A DNA stretch of 64,000 nucleotides from Stigmatella aurantiaca DW4/3-1 (GTDB lineage Bacteria > Myxococcota > Myxococcia > Myxococcales > Myxococcaceae), in the NCBI RefSeq assembly GCF_000165485.1, contig NC_014623.1, positions 496,001 through 560,000 of the forward strand, written 5' to 3'. Position 1 is the stretch's first letter, and each line of letters opens with the position of its first letter. Positions 16,496-23,489 of the stretch are shown here, piece by piece. The position numbers and the translations under genes were made by a program. Below the pieces are notes generated by a model. It did no database searches. It had not been told where the DNA came from and saw only the letters and a program-made list of their open reading frames with translations.

Positions 16496-17647
16496 ATGAC
16501 TTCACCCATGAAGCGCTGGGCAGGGCTGCTGGTGGTGGCCGCTGGGGTGAGCACGGGCTGCGGCGAAGAGACGCCAGGACCGGAGCCAGAGGTCTACGAT
16601 TGGCGGCTGCCCACGGGCTTTCCCAAGCCCCGGGTTCCCGCGGACAACCCGATGACGGCGGCGAAGGTGGAGCTGGGCCGGCGGCTCTTCTACGACACCC
16701 GGTTGTCTCTGAACGGCACCCAATCGTGCGCCTCCTGCCATCAGCAAGCCTTGGCCTTCACGGACGCGAAGGTGCATGCCGTGGGCAGCACGGGCGCGTC
16801 GCATCGCCGCAATGCCCAGGGGCTGGGCAACGTGGGCTATTTCACGAGCTTCACCTGGGCGAACCCGTCCATCGGCGACCTGGAACTCCAGGTCCTGACG
16901 CCCCTGTTTGGCACCGAGCCCGTGGAGCTGGGCTTCGGGGGCCGGCAGGAGGAACTGCTCGCACGCCTGCGTCAGGACGCGGACACCGCCGCCCGCTTCG
17001 CCGAGGCCTTCCCGGGAGAGGCCGAGCCGGTCTCCTTGGCCACGCTCACACGCGCCCTGGCGTCCTTCGAGCGCGCGTTGATCTCCGGCAACTCCCCCTA
17101 TGACCGGTATGTCTACGGGGGCCAGGTGGACGCCCTCTCCACCTCGGCCAAGCGGGGGCTGGACCTCTTCATGTCCGAGCGCCTGGAGTGCCACCACTGC
17201 CATTCCGGCTTCAACTTCGTGGATGCCACGGTCACCGAGCAGACCGCCGCGCCCATCAAGCCCTTCCACAACACCGGCCTCTATAATGAGGATGGGAAGG
17301 GGTCCTACCCCGCGACGGATCCAGGCGTCGTCGAGCTGACGGGGAATCCGGAGGACATGGGCCGCTTCCGGGCGTCCTCGTTGCGCAACGTGGCCGTCAC
17401 GGCGCCCTACATGCACGATGGGAGCATTGCCACGCTCTCCGAGGTGCTCGATCACTACGCCGCCGGAGGCAAGGCGCGGATGGGGCTTCCAGAAGGGGGC
17501 CAGGCCAGCCCGCTCCAGAGCGGCTTCGTGCGGGGCTTCACGTTGACGGCCCAGGAGCGGCAGGACGTCCTCGCGTTCCTGGAGTCCCTCACCGACCCGG
17601 AGTTCTTGAGCGATCCGCGCTTCTCGAACCCCTTCGCCTCGCCCTGA
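16496..17647 (+). CDS. mbnH: MbnH-family di-heme (MauG-like) enzyme
   Basis: A 383-residue MauG/di-heme peroxidase-family lipoprotein (signal MTSPMKRWAGLLVVAAGVST with lipobox Cys at 22). The two c-type heme sites are CASCHQ (78-83) and CHHCHSG (232-238), separated by about 150 residues as in MauG and MbnH. LGRRLFYDTRLSLNGTQSC is the usual segment before heme 1, and PYMHDGSIATLSEVLDHYAAG near residue 305 is the conserved C-terminal heme-2 region. It follows mbnP by nine bases with an AGGGGC ribosome site, so the two are co-transcribed. The known activity of the family is peroxide-driven conversion of a Trp of MbnP to kynurenine, in the periplasm. Confidence 0.9.
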   Translation: MTSPMKRWAGLLVVAAGVSTGCGEETPGPEPEVYDWRLPTGFPKPRVPADNPMTAAKVELGRRLFYDTRLSLNGTQSCASCHQQALAFTDAKVHAVGSTGASHRRNAQGLGNVGYFTSFTWANPSIGDLELQVLTPLFGTEPVELGFGGRQEELLARLRQDADTAARFAEAFPGEAEPVSLATLTRALASFERALISGNSPYDRYVYGGQVDALSTSAKRGLDLFMSERLECHHCHSGFNFVDATVTEQTAAPIKPFHNTGLYNEDGKGSYPATDPGVVELTGNPEDMGRFRASSLRNVAVTAPYMHDGSIATLSEVLDHYAAGGKARMGLPEGGQASPLQSGFVRGFTLTAQERQDVLAFLESLTDPEFLSDPRFSNPFASP

Positions 17648-17653
17648 GACGGC

Positions 17654-18739
17654 TCAGCCGGGCCCGGGAGGGCCCAACGGGGGGTTGGTGAGAAAGGACT
17701 CGTCCGTCAGCGCCTCCAAGAAGGAGAGGACGGCGGCCTTCTCGCCATCCTCCAGGCCAAGGCCGGGGGGAGCGGCCCCTCGCTGGAACGCAACGTCCAG
17801 CGTGGTGGAGGGCACCATGCCGTGCCGGTAGTGCTCCAGCACCGCGTCCAGCGTGGCGAAGCGGCCATCGTGCATGTAGGGCGCCGAGCGCGCCACGTTG
17901 CGCAGGGTGGGCGTCTTGTAGCGCCCCGCGTCTTCGTCGCGCAGGGTGATGCGGCCCCGTCCCCGCGTCAGGTCCTCTCCCGTGCCGAAGCGCGCGTCGA
18001 GCCCATTGTTGTGGAACGCATTGTCCGTGAAGAGCTCCGAGCCATGGCAGGGGGTGCAGTGCCGCTGCACGAGCGCGAAGCCTTCCTGGGCCAGGGGACT
18101 CAGGTCTCCTCCAGGTTCTCCGCGCCGCCATCGATCATAGGGAGAGTCCGCGGACACGAGCGTCCGCTGGAACTGGGCGAGCGCCTTGAGGAGGTTTCCG
18201 AGGGACAGACCGCCGGGGCCAAACGCGGTCTCGAAGCGCTGGACGGTCTCGGGACTCGCGGACAGCCGCGCCATCAGCGCGCCGAGATCCGCTTGGCCCA
18301 TCTCATCCGGGTGGGTGAGGGGCGAGAGCGAGAGGGACTCCAGGTTCTTCAAGCCTCCATCCCAGAACAGCCCCTCCATCCAGGCGAGGTTGACGAGCGC
18401 GGGGGTATGCCGGGCGAGGGGCCGCCCACTCACCCCACGCCGCGTGAGGGGGGCCTCATCCGAGAAGGCGCGCGAGGCGGGATGGCAGGTGGCGCAGGAG
18501 ACCTGCCCGTTGCTCGACAGCGCCGGCGAATAGAACAACCACCGCCCCAGGGCGATCCCCTCGGGCGTGAGGGGATTGTCCTCGAGGGCGGGGATGGTGC
18601 TGAAGCCCACGGGCAGGGGCGGGGGGCGGGAGGCCTCCTCGGGGGGAGGGGCTCCCGGCCTGGGGACATCGCCACACGCTCCCAGCAGGACGGCCAGCAA
18701 GAGCCCCGTGGCCGTCCGCCAGAGCGTGTGAGGGCTCAC
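17654..18739 (-). CDS. Second MauG-like di-heme enzyme
   Basis: A 361-residue di-heme c-type lipoprotein. The start is a GTG at 18739 that overlaps the stop of the preceding gene (GTGA), so the two are translationally coupled. The signal peptide ends at a lipobox (LLLAVLLGAC, Cys 22). Heme motifs are CATCHP (82-87) and CTPCHG (228-233), with IALGRWLFYSPALSSNGQVS before the first and TPTLRNVARSAPYMHDGRFA later, both standard for MauG/CcpA relatives. Residue spacing and length closely match the MbnH enzyme encoded convergently, six bases away. Its natural partner is the MbnP-like protein just upstream. Expected to act on that protein or as a cytochrome-c-type peroxidase in the periplasm. Confidence 0.88.
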   Translation of the reverse strand: MSPHTLWRTATGLLLAVLLGACGDVPRPGAPPPEEASRPPPLPVGFSTIPALEDNPLTPEGIALGRWLFYSPALSSNGQVSCATCHPASRAFSDEAPLTRRGVSGRPLARHTPALVNLAWMEGLFWDGGLKNLESLSLSPLTHPDEMGQADLGALMARLSASPETVQRFETAFGPGGLSLGNLLKALAQFQRTLVSADSPYDRWRRGEPGGDLSPLAQEGFALVQRHCTPCHGSELFTDNAFHNNGLDARFGTGEDLTRGRGRITLRDEDAGRYKTPTLRNVARSAPYMHDGRFATLDAVLEHYRHGMVPSTTLDVAFQRGAAPPGLGLEDGEKAAVLSFLEALTDESFLTNPPLGPPGPG

Positions 18740-19851
18740 CACTGGAGCGCGCTCTCCGCGGACACCAGCGAGAACATGTTCTTGAATCCATCGGACACCG
18801 TCTCGCGCGGGCCCGCCTGGGCGGCGCCGATGGTGGGCATGGAGGAGGGGCTGAGCGAATCGAAGAGCCTGGACACGTCCACGTTCAGGGCCATGTTCAG
18901 GTGCTTCTGGGCGTTCACGGTGACGGGGGCGGGGAAGGCCAGCCGCGTGGTGCGGAAGTTGGAGTTGGTCCCGGTGTCCCACGTGAAGGTGCCGGTGCTG
19001 CCGTGGGTGGCGACGTACGAGCCCTTCGTCTTGGTGAAGATGTAGCTGGTGAACCACATCCAGGTGACCGAGGCCATGTTCTTGAACAGGTGCAGCTCAC
19101 CGGCCTGCCGGCTCAGGTTGTCATTGTAATAGGGGTCGACCCCCACGCTGAGCTCGATGCCGGTGTAGACGCCGGCGGGCACGGAGATGGCGCTGACCTG
19201 CTCGCGGCGGTTGGCGGGGAGCGTCACCCTCGGCGCGGTGGGATCATTCGGCTGGGACGCCTCCGCCACGTCCTGCTCCTTGATGTGCTCCATGAGGTAG
19301 TAGCTGTCCGGGATCGCCACCGCGCTGCCATCCTCCTTCAGCAGCTTGAGGTTGGAGAGCCAGTAGCGCAGCTCGGTGAAGGTGACCTTCTCGCCACTCG
19401 CGAGGGTGTAGGTCTGGTCCAGCGCGAAGGGCTGGGTGCCAAAGCGCAGGGCGGCGGTGAGTTGCATCTGGCCGGCCAGACTGCCGATCCGCGTCTGGAG
19501 TGACGCGACCTCCGCCCTCGCCGCGTCCAGCTTGACGAGCACACCCTCCCAGTCCTGGGAGTCCAGCAGCGCGCGGGCCTCGGCGAGCTGCTCTTGCAGC
19601 GTGCCAATCTGCGCGGTCAGCGCCTCCTTCTCACGCTGAGACGCGACGGAGTCCGCACGGTGCTTCTCGAGCTCGGCCTCCATCTGGGCCACGCTCGCTT
19701 CCAGCTCCGCGATGCGCTGCTCGAACTGTTGCCGCTCCTCGGCGGACAGGGTGGACGGATTCGAGGAGGCGTCATCCCCACAGCCGGGAAGGGCGGCGAA
19801 AGTCAGCGCGGCCAGGAGGAGCGCACGGCCAGAACGCAACGGCGAAGCCAT
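18736..19851 (-). CDS. MbnP-like lipoprotein with a coiled-coil N-terminus
   Basis: A 371-residue lipoprotein (start MASPLRSGRALLLAALTFAA, lipobox Cys at about 24). Residues about 35-125 are a heptad-rich coiled coil (AEERQQFEQRIAELEASVAQ followed by similar stretches), unusual for this family. The C-terminal 230 residues carry the MbnP features seen in the neighbouring MbnP: AALRFGTQPFALDQTYTLAS, TFTELRYWLSNLKLLKEDGS, ISVPAGVYTGIELSVGVDPY and MWFTSYIFTKTKGSYVATHG. It lacks the Cys pairs of the neighbour, but keeps the aromatic WMWF block where the other has FWGW. It is the first gene of a two-gene operon with the MauG-like enzyme, overlapping it by four bases, so it is the likely substrate. 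Confidence 0.8.
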   Translation of the reverse strand: MASPLRSGRALLLAALTFAALPGCGDDASSNPSTLSAEERQQFEQRIAELEASVAQMEAELEKHRADSVASQREKEALTAQIGTLQEQLAEARALLDSQDWEGVLVKLDAARAEVASLQTRIGSLAGQMQLTAALRFGTQPFALDQTYTLASGEKVTFTELRYWLSNLKLLKEDGSAVAIPDSYYLMEHIKEQDVAEASQPNDPTAPRVTLPANRREQVSAISVPAGVYTGIELSVGVDPYYNDNLSRQAGELHLFKNMASVTWMWFTSYIFTKTKGSYVATHGSTGTFTWDTGTNSNFRTTRLAFPAPVTVNAQKHLNMALNVDVSRLFDSLSPSSMPTIGAAQAGPRETVSDGFKNMFSLVSAESALQW

Positions 19852-20030
19852 GAGAGAAATGATCATGGCGGGCATTTTTCACCAGATCGCCCGGAATGTC
19901 CCTGGGGTTGCCCTGTGACAAATCGACGCGCTGTCTCGGCGGCGACCCTCCATCACAGGATGTCTTGTGAATCGCTCTTTCTGTGTCGCGCCGCGGACGG
20001 ATGGATCGTTCGCGGCGCGCCAGGGGAGAA

Positions 20031-20774
20031 CTACTTCTTCTTGGCCGCCCGGGCCTCGTCGAACAACCGGTTGGCCTCGTTCCAGTTGAGCACCTCCCAC
20101 CAACCGGAGAGGTAGGAGTCCCGCTTGTTGCGGTGCTTCAGGTAGTAGGCGTGCTCCCACACGTCGTTGGCGATGACGGGCGTGCCCTTGAGTTCCGAGG
20201 CATCCATCAGCGGGTTGTCTTGGTTGGGCGTGGAGCCGACCTGGAGCTTGTCGCCGGTCCAGACGAGCCAGGCCCAGCCCGAGCCGAACCGCTTGGTGCC
20301 TGCCTCGGCGAAGGCCTTCTTGAACTCATCGATCGACTTGAAGTCCTTGGTGATCTGATCGGCGAGCGCCTTCGACGGGGCGCCGCCCTTGCCCGGGGGC
20401 GCCATCAGCTTCCAGAACAGGGTGTGGTTGTAGTGGCCACCGGCGTTGTTGCGCACCGCCGCGTCGTAGCGGGAGACGTTCGCGAGAATTTTGTCCAGCG
20501 ACTGGCCCGCCAGCGCCGAGTTCGCCGCGACCGCCTTGTTGAGGTTGTCCACGTAGGCCTTGTGGTGCGCGCCGTGGTGGATGCGCATGGTCTCGGCGTC
20601 GATGACCGGCTCCAGCGCCTCGTAGGCATAGGGCAGGTCGTCGAGGGTGAAGGGGGCGGAAGGGGCGGGCTTCGTCGCGGCGGCGGCGGGCTTGGCCGGC
20701 GGCGTGGCACCTTGGGCCAGGGCGGCGGAGCCTGTCAGCACGGCGGTGAGGGTCGTCATGAGGAACAAACGCAC
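20031..20774 (-). CDS. sodA: Exported Mn-type superoxide dismutase
   Basis: A 247-residue Fe/Mn superoxide dismutase with an N-terminal export signal (RLFLMTTLTAVLTGSAALAQ). The start is a GTG at 20774, chosen because an AAAGG lies at good distance upstream, though an ATG five codons later is possible. After an Ala/Pro/Lys linker the enzyme domain starts at FTLDDLPYAYEALEP. Metal ligands are His in RIHHGAHHKAYVDN, His in NNAGGHYNHTLFW, Asp in DVWEHAYYLKHRN and its His. GGHYNHTLFW and the later TPNQDNPL segment are the residues that distinguish manganese enzymes from iron ones. It removes superoxide, here probably in the periplasm, unlike the usual cytoplasmic isozyme. Confidence 0.93.
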   Translation of the reverse strand: MRLFLMTTLTAVLTGSAALAQGATPPAKPAAAATKPAPSAPFTLDDLPYAYEALEPVIDAETMRIHHGAHHKAYVDNLNKAVAANSALAGQSLDKILANVSRYDAAVRNNAGGHYNHTLFWKLMAPPGKGGAPSKALADQITKDFKSIDEFKKAFAEAGTKRFGSGWAWLVWTGDKLQVGSTPNQDNPLMDASELKGTPVIANDVWEHAYYLKHRNKRDSYLSGWWEVLNWNEANRLFDEARAAKKK

Positions 20775-21087
20775 GGAAAGAACCTTTCTTGTGGAAGTCC
20801 GGGGGGGCAGGCAACTTCAGGAGGGAGCGCTCCGCCAGAAGAAACAACAGAAGACGGAGCGCAGTTGATGGATGGCGAACGGCCACTGGCATGCCCGTGC
20901 GACGTGTGCACGTGGATGGGTTTGCCCAGCAGGTCCGCGGCCACGACGTTGCCTTGAGCCCTGTTCATGAATCCTGACGGCCGGGATTCACCCCCATGAC
21001 ATGGGGTCGAGCCCCCCCAGGGCGAATGGACGAAGGAACGTGAGAGAATGTAGTTCCAGTGGAGACGTCTTTTTTTCATGATAGTGG

Positions 21088-21116
21088 TTGCGGCTCAAAC
21101 CTACTGATCGGATAAT
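21088..21116 (+). promoter_or_regulatory. Predicted sigma-70-type promoter of the sdp-like operon
   Basis: A -35-like TTGCGG (21088-21093), a 17-base spacer and a -10 GATAAT (21111-21116, five of six consensus matches) stand 74 bases before the toxin-precursor ATG. Spacing is optimal and transcription would start near 21122-21124. It is the only stretch of the intergenic region with this arrangement that I could find. The -35 is weak, so an activator may be needed. Confidence 0.5.
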
Positions 21117-21123
21117 CAAGAGA

Positions 21124-21167
21124 GATGCGCGTCCCCCCAAACGCCGTGTCCCACGGCCGCGCGCATC
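21124..21167 (+). promoter_or_regulatory. Nested stem-loop at the predicted 5' end of the sdp-like mRNA
   Basis: An outer inverted repeat GATGCGCG (21124-21131) / CGCGCATC (21160-21167) encloses an inner hairpin GCCGTG-TCC-CACGGC (21143-21157). The outer arms are a perfect 8-base match. The structure begins right at the predicted transcript start and ends 13 bases before the GGAGAG ribosome site. It could stabilise the mRNA against decay or control translation of the toxin precursor. It could also be a DNA-level operator overlapping the start site. Confidence 0.45.
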
Positions 21168-21189
21168 CTCAGCCCGACTAGGAGAGAGC

Positions 21190-21840
21190 ATGAAGCGTTC
21201 TGCCCACATGAAGTTCATCGCAGCGTCGATGGCGGCCCTTACCTTCACCACGTTCGGCGTGGGATGCGGGGGCCCGATGGATCCTGGGGGCGAAGGCCCC
21301 TCGTCCGTGGTTCGCCGCCAAGCGCTCACGGGCAGTGAGCTCTACAAGGGCATGGTGTTTGGTGTAGGCCCCGCCGCGTCGCAGTTCGAGGAGATCTGGC
21401 AGCGCGCGGAGATCAAGGCCGCCCTGGAGAAGCCGGGCGTGGTGGATCAGCGAGAGCTGGCGGCGAATCAACTCATCGCGAAGATCTCCGAGCAGGATCC
21501 CACCTTCTTCGATCGCTTCTCCCGCGACCTGCGCAGCGGAGACCACCTGCGCATCGACCGGCTGCTGTCGGAGACCAAGGAGAAGACCCAGTTCGCCGCC
21601 TCCGCCCTTCGCCAGGAGGCCGGGCTGCCCGCGGACGTGAGCGCCAGCGCCCTGGAGCGGGTCGAGGCAGGCACCTGGCTGTATGTGGAGACGGCGGTGG
21701 CCGTGGTCATTGTCGCCCTCGCCACCATCTTCATCACCCAGATCGACGTGACGCCGGTGACCGAGGGGCCCCAGACGAGCGCCCTGCGCCGCGATACGTG
21801 GGTGGACCTCCTGGCGAACAAGGCTTTCGACGCGCAATAA
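21190..21840 (+). CDS. SdpC-like antimicrobial peptide precursor
   Basis: A 216-residue exported precursor. The ATG at 21190 follows a GGAGAG site. The signal peptide MKRSAHMKFIAASMAALTFT ends near VGCGG, so it may be a lipoprotein. The middle matches the Bacillus SdpC precursor: TGSELYKGMVFGVGPAASQF (compare SGEDYFRGLLFGQG), then ANQLIAKISEQDPTFFDRFS and LRSGDHLRIDRLLSETKE. A hydrophobic segment at about residues 162-184 (TWLYVETAVAVVIVALATIF) lies where mature SDP toxin is cut out. Unlike SDP, this stretch has no cysteines, so the disulfide is absent. It is followed by sdpA- and sdpB-like genes, the processing partners of the known system. I infer a pore-forming peptide that kills related cells. 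Confidence 0.75.
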   Translation: MKRSAHMKFIAASMAALTFTTFGVGCGGPMDPGGEGPSSVVRRQALTGSELYKGMVFGVGPAASQFEEIWQRAEIKAALEKPGVVDQRELAANQLIAKISEQDPTFFDRFSRDLRSGDHLRIDRLLSETKEKTQFAASALRQEAGLPADVSASALERVEAGTWLYVETAVAVVIVALATIFITQIDVTPVTEGPQTSALRRDTWVDLLANKAFDAQ

Positions 21841-21914
21841 TCGCGGTGTGAGCCCTGGGGGCGCCCATGCTGTGCGTGGGTGGGTGCCCCCTCCCTCTTC
21901 CCCGTCTCGCGGAC

Positions 21915-22502
21915 ATGCCCGTGACCGATACTCCCTCTCCCGCCCCCCGCTCCGCGGGGCCGCGCCGCCTGGGGCTGCTGGCCCTGGGGCTGATCATCGG
22001 CTGGTCCACCGTGGCGGCTTACGCCCTGCACGCGGCGTTGCCCTACAATCCCATCAAGCTGCCCTTCGAGGACCAGTTCGACATCCGGCTGGTGCTGCCC
22101 GAGGGCTGGGCGTTCTTCACGCGCGATCCACGCGATGAACGAATGCTGCCGTACGTTCGCGGCGCGGATGCGCAGTGGAGTTCGGCCAGCCACACGCCCA
22201 ACTTTCAGCCCCGGAACTTCTTTGGCATCGACCGGGCTGGCCGCGCCCAGGGCGTGGAGATGGGTTTGTTGATGGATGCGGCCCGCAAGGCGGAGCGCCA
22301 GGCGTGCGAAGAGGAGCCATCGGTGTGCCTGGAGCGCGCGCCAGTGGCGCAGAAGCTGAGCAATGCCAGCCCTCACCCCACGCTCTGTGGCCAGGTGGGG
22401 TTTGTCTTCCAGAAAGCCGTGCCCTGGGCGTGGAGCCGCTCCAACCGGGAGAAGAAGATCATCATGCCCTCCAAGGTCCTGAGGCTGGACATCGAATGCT
22501 GA
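21915..22502 (+). CDS. SdpA-family antimicrobial peptide system protein
   Basis: A 195-residue protein if the ATG at 21915 is used (MPVTDTPSPAPRSAGPRRLG). An ATG 48 bases earlier would add a cysteine-rich leader and is less likely. One N-terminal membrane anchor (LGLLALGLIIGWSTVAAYAL, about residues 19-38) is followed by ALPYNPIKLPFEDQFDIRLV, characteristic of SdpA proteins, and a soluble domain with several Cys (EACEEEPSVCLE type segment, PTLCGQVGFVF). SdpA and SdpB are both required to mature SdpC into toxin in Bacillus. The stop overlaps the sdpB start by seven bases, so translation is coupled. Confidence 0.75.
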   Translation: MPVTDTPSPAPRSAGPRRLGLLALGLIIGWSTVAAYALHAALPYNPIKLPFEDQFDIRLVLPEGWAFFTRDPRDERMLPYVRGADAQWSSASHTPNFQPRNFFGIDRAGRAQGVEMGLLMDAARKAERQACEEEPSVCLERAPVAQKLSNASPHPTLCGQVGFVFQKAVPWAWSRSNREKKIIMPSKVLRLDIEC

Positions 22503-23467
22503 CCCAACTCGGAAACCGCGCGAGCGCCTGGGTGGCGGGTCCGGCCCCCTGGAGCAATGTCTATGGCCTGGCCCGGACCCTGATTGCCTTGGGGACGTGC
22601 GGAACGCTGACCTTCAGCCACTCCTCGACGCTGTTCCGCCCCGCGGTGGGCATGGCCGAGGTTCCCCTGTGCGAGGGAATCCGGCAGGCGTCCCTCTTCT
22701 GTGTGCTCCCCGTGGGTTGGCTGGAATTGGCGCGTTGGACGGCGGTGGTTCTGCTGCTCGTGGTCGCCTCGGGCTGGAGGCCGCGCATCACGGGCCTCCT
22801 GCACTGGTGGGTGGCGGCGAGCCTGCAACTGTCCGGGGTGCTGACCGATGGCGGAGACCAGATTGCGTCCGTCCTCGCGTTCTTGTTGATCCCCCTGACG
22901 CTGACAGATGGGCGCCGCTGGCACTGGGATCCGCCGGTGGAAGGGGGCAGCGACGAATCCCGGCTCATTGCCCGGGCCTCCTGGCTGCTCCTGCGAGGGC
23001 AGGTGGCCTTCATTTATCTCCACGCCTCCGTTGGGAAGTTCAAGGTGCCGGAGTGGCTCGATGGAACGGCGCTGTACTACTGGCTGCTGGATCCCAGCAT
23101 TGGCGCGCCGGGCTGGTTGGCCCAATGGATGCACCCCGTGCTGAGCAGTCCTTGGGTGGCGCCCCTCACCTGGTCCGTGCTGATCCTGGAGTTCTGGCTC
23201 GCGCTGGGGTTGGTTCTGGGCAGGAAGGCGCGCAAAGTGCTGCTGCCCCTGGGCGTGCTCTTCCACGTCGGCATCATCTTCTTCCATGGGTTGATCAGCT
23301 TCGTGCTGATCATGTTCGGCGCGCTCATCCTCCTGATGCGGCCGTTCGATGAGGTGTTCCGCTTCGAGTGGCTGCGCTCCAGGTTGCCTCGGCGCCTCTG
23401 GAGGCCTGCGCCGGCCGCTCCATTGAAGGAGGCCTCTTCGGTGCCACCGTCTTCCTCGCTGCTGTAG
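22496..23467 (+). CDS. SdpB-family membrane protein (HTTM-type)
   Basis: A 323-residue integral membrane protein with about seven hydrophobic helices. The start MLTQLGNRASAWVAG at 22496 overlaps the sdpA stop. SdpB hallmarks are PWSNVYGLARTLIALGTCGT near residue 20, GQVAFIYLHASVGKFKVPEW near residue 167 and DGTALYYWLLDP. The last two also mark the HTTM (vitamin-K-dependent carboxylase-like) membrane domain. In the known system SdpB acts with SdpA to process or export the SdpC peptide. The C-terminal 30 residues are Pro/Ser-rich and cytoplasmic. It follows the precursor gene in the order C-A-B, different from the Bacillus order A-B-C. Confidence 0.8.
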   Translation: MLTQLGNRASAWVAGPAPWSNVYGLARTLIALGTCGTLTFSHSSTLFRPAVGMAEVPLCEGIRQASLFCVLPVGWLELARWTAVVLLLVVASGWRPRITGLLHWWVAASLQLSGVLTDGGDQIASVLAFLLIPLTLTDGRRWHWDPPVEGGSDESRLIARASWLLLRGQVAFIYLHASVGKFKVPEWLDGTALYYWLLDPSIGAPGWLAQWMHPVLSSPWVAPLTWSVLILEFWLALGLVLGRKARKVLLPLGVLFHVGIIFFHGLISFVLIMFGALILLMRPFDEVFRFEWLRSRLPRRLWRPAPAAPLKEASSVPPSSSLL

Positions 23468-23489
23468 GTTTGCCGCCAGGGGAGGCGGG

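Larger units (their letters stand above)
20775..21189. other. Gene-free divergent region between sod and the sdp-like operon
   Basis: These 415 bases hold no convincing gene. Short open frames exist on both strands, but none has a ribosome site or a coherent protein. The region holds the divergent promoters of the superoxide dismutase gene and of the toxin-like operon. The operon-side promoter and the leader stem-loop are listed separately. Local base composition is more AT-rich around 21050-21120 than in the rest of the window. Confidence 0.6.

Noticed and set aside
20756..21079. A 107-codon minus-strand frame in the sod/sdp gap
   Set aside because: It has no ribosome site, no domain, and a mixed His/Ser/Pro composition. 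It would overlap the sod start and leave no promoter for sod.
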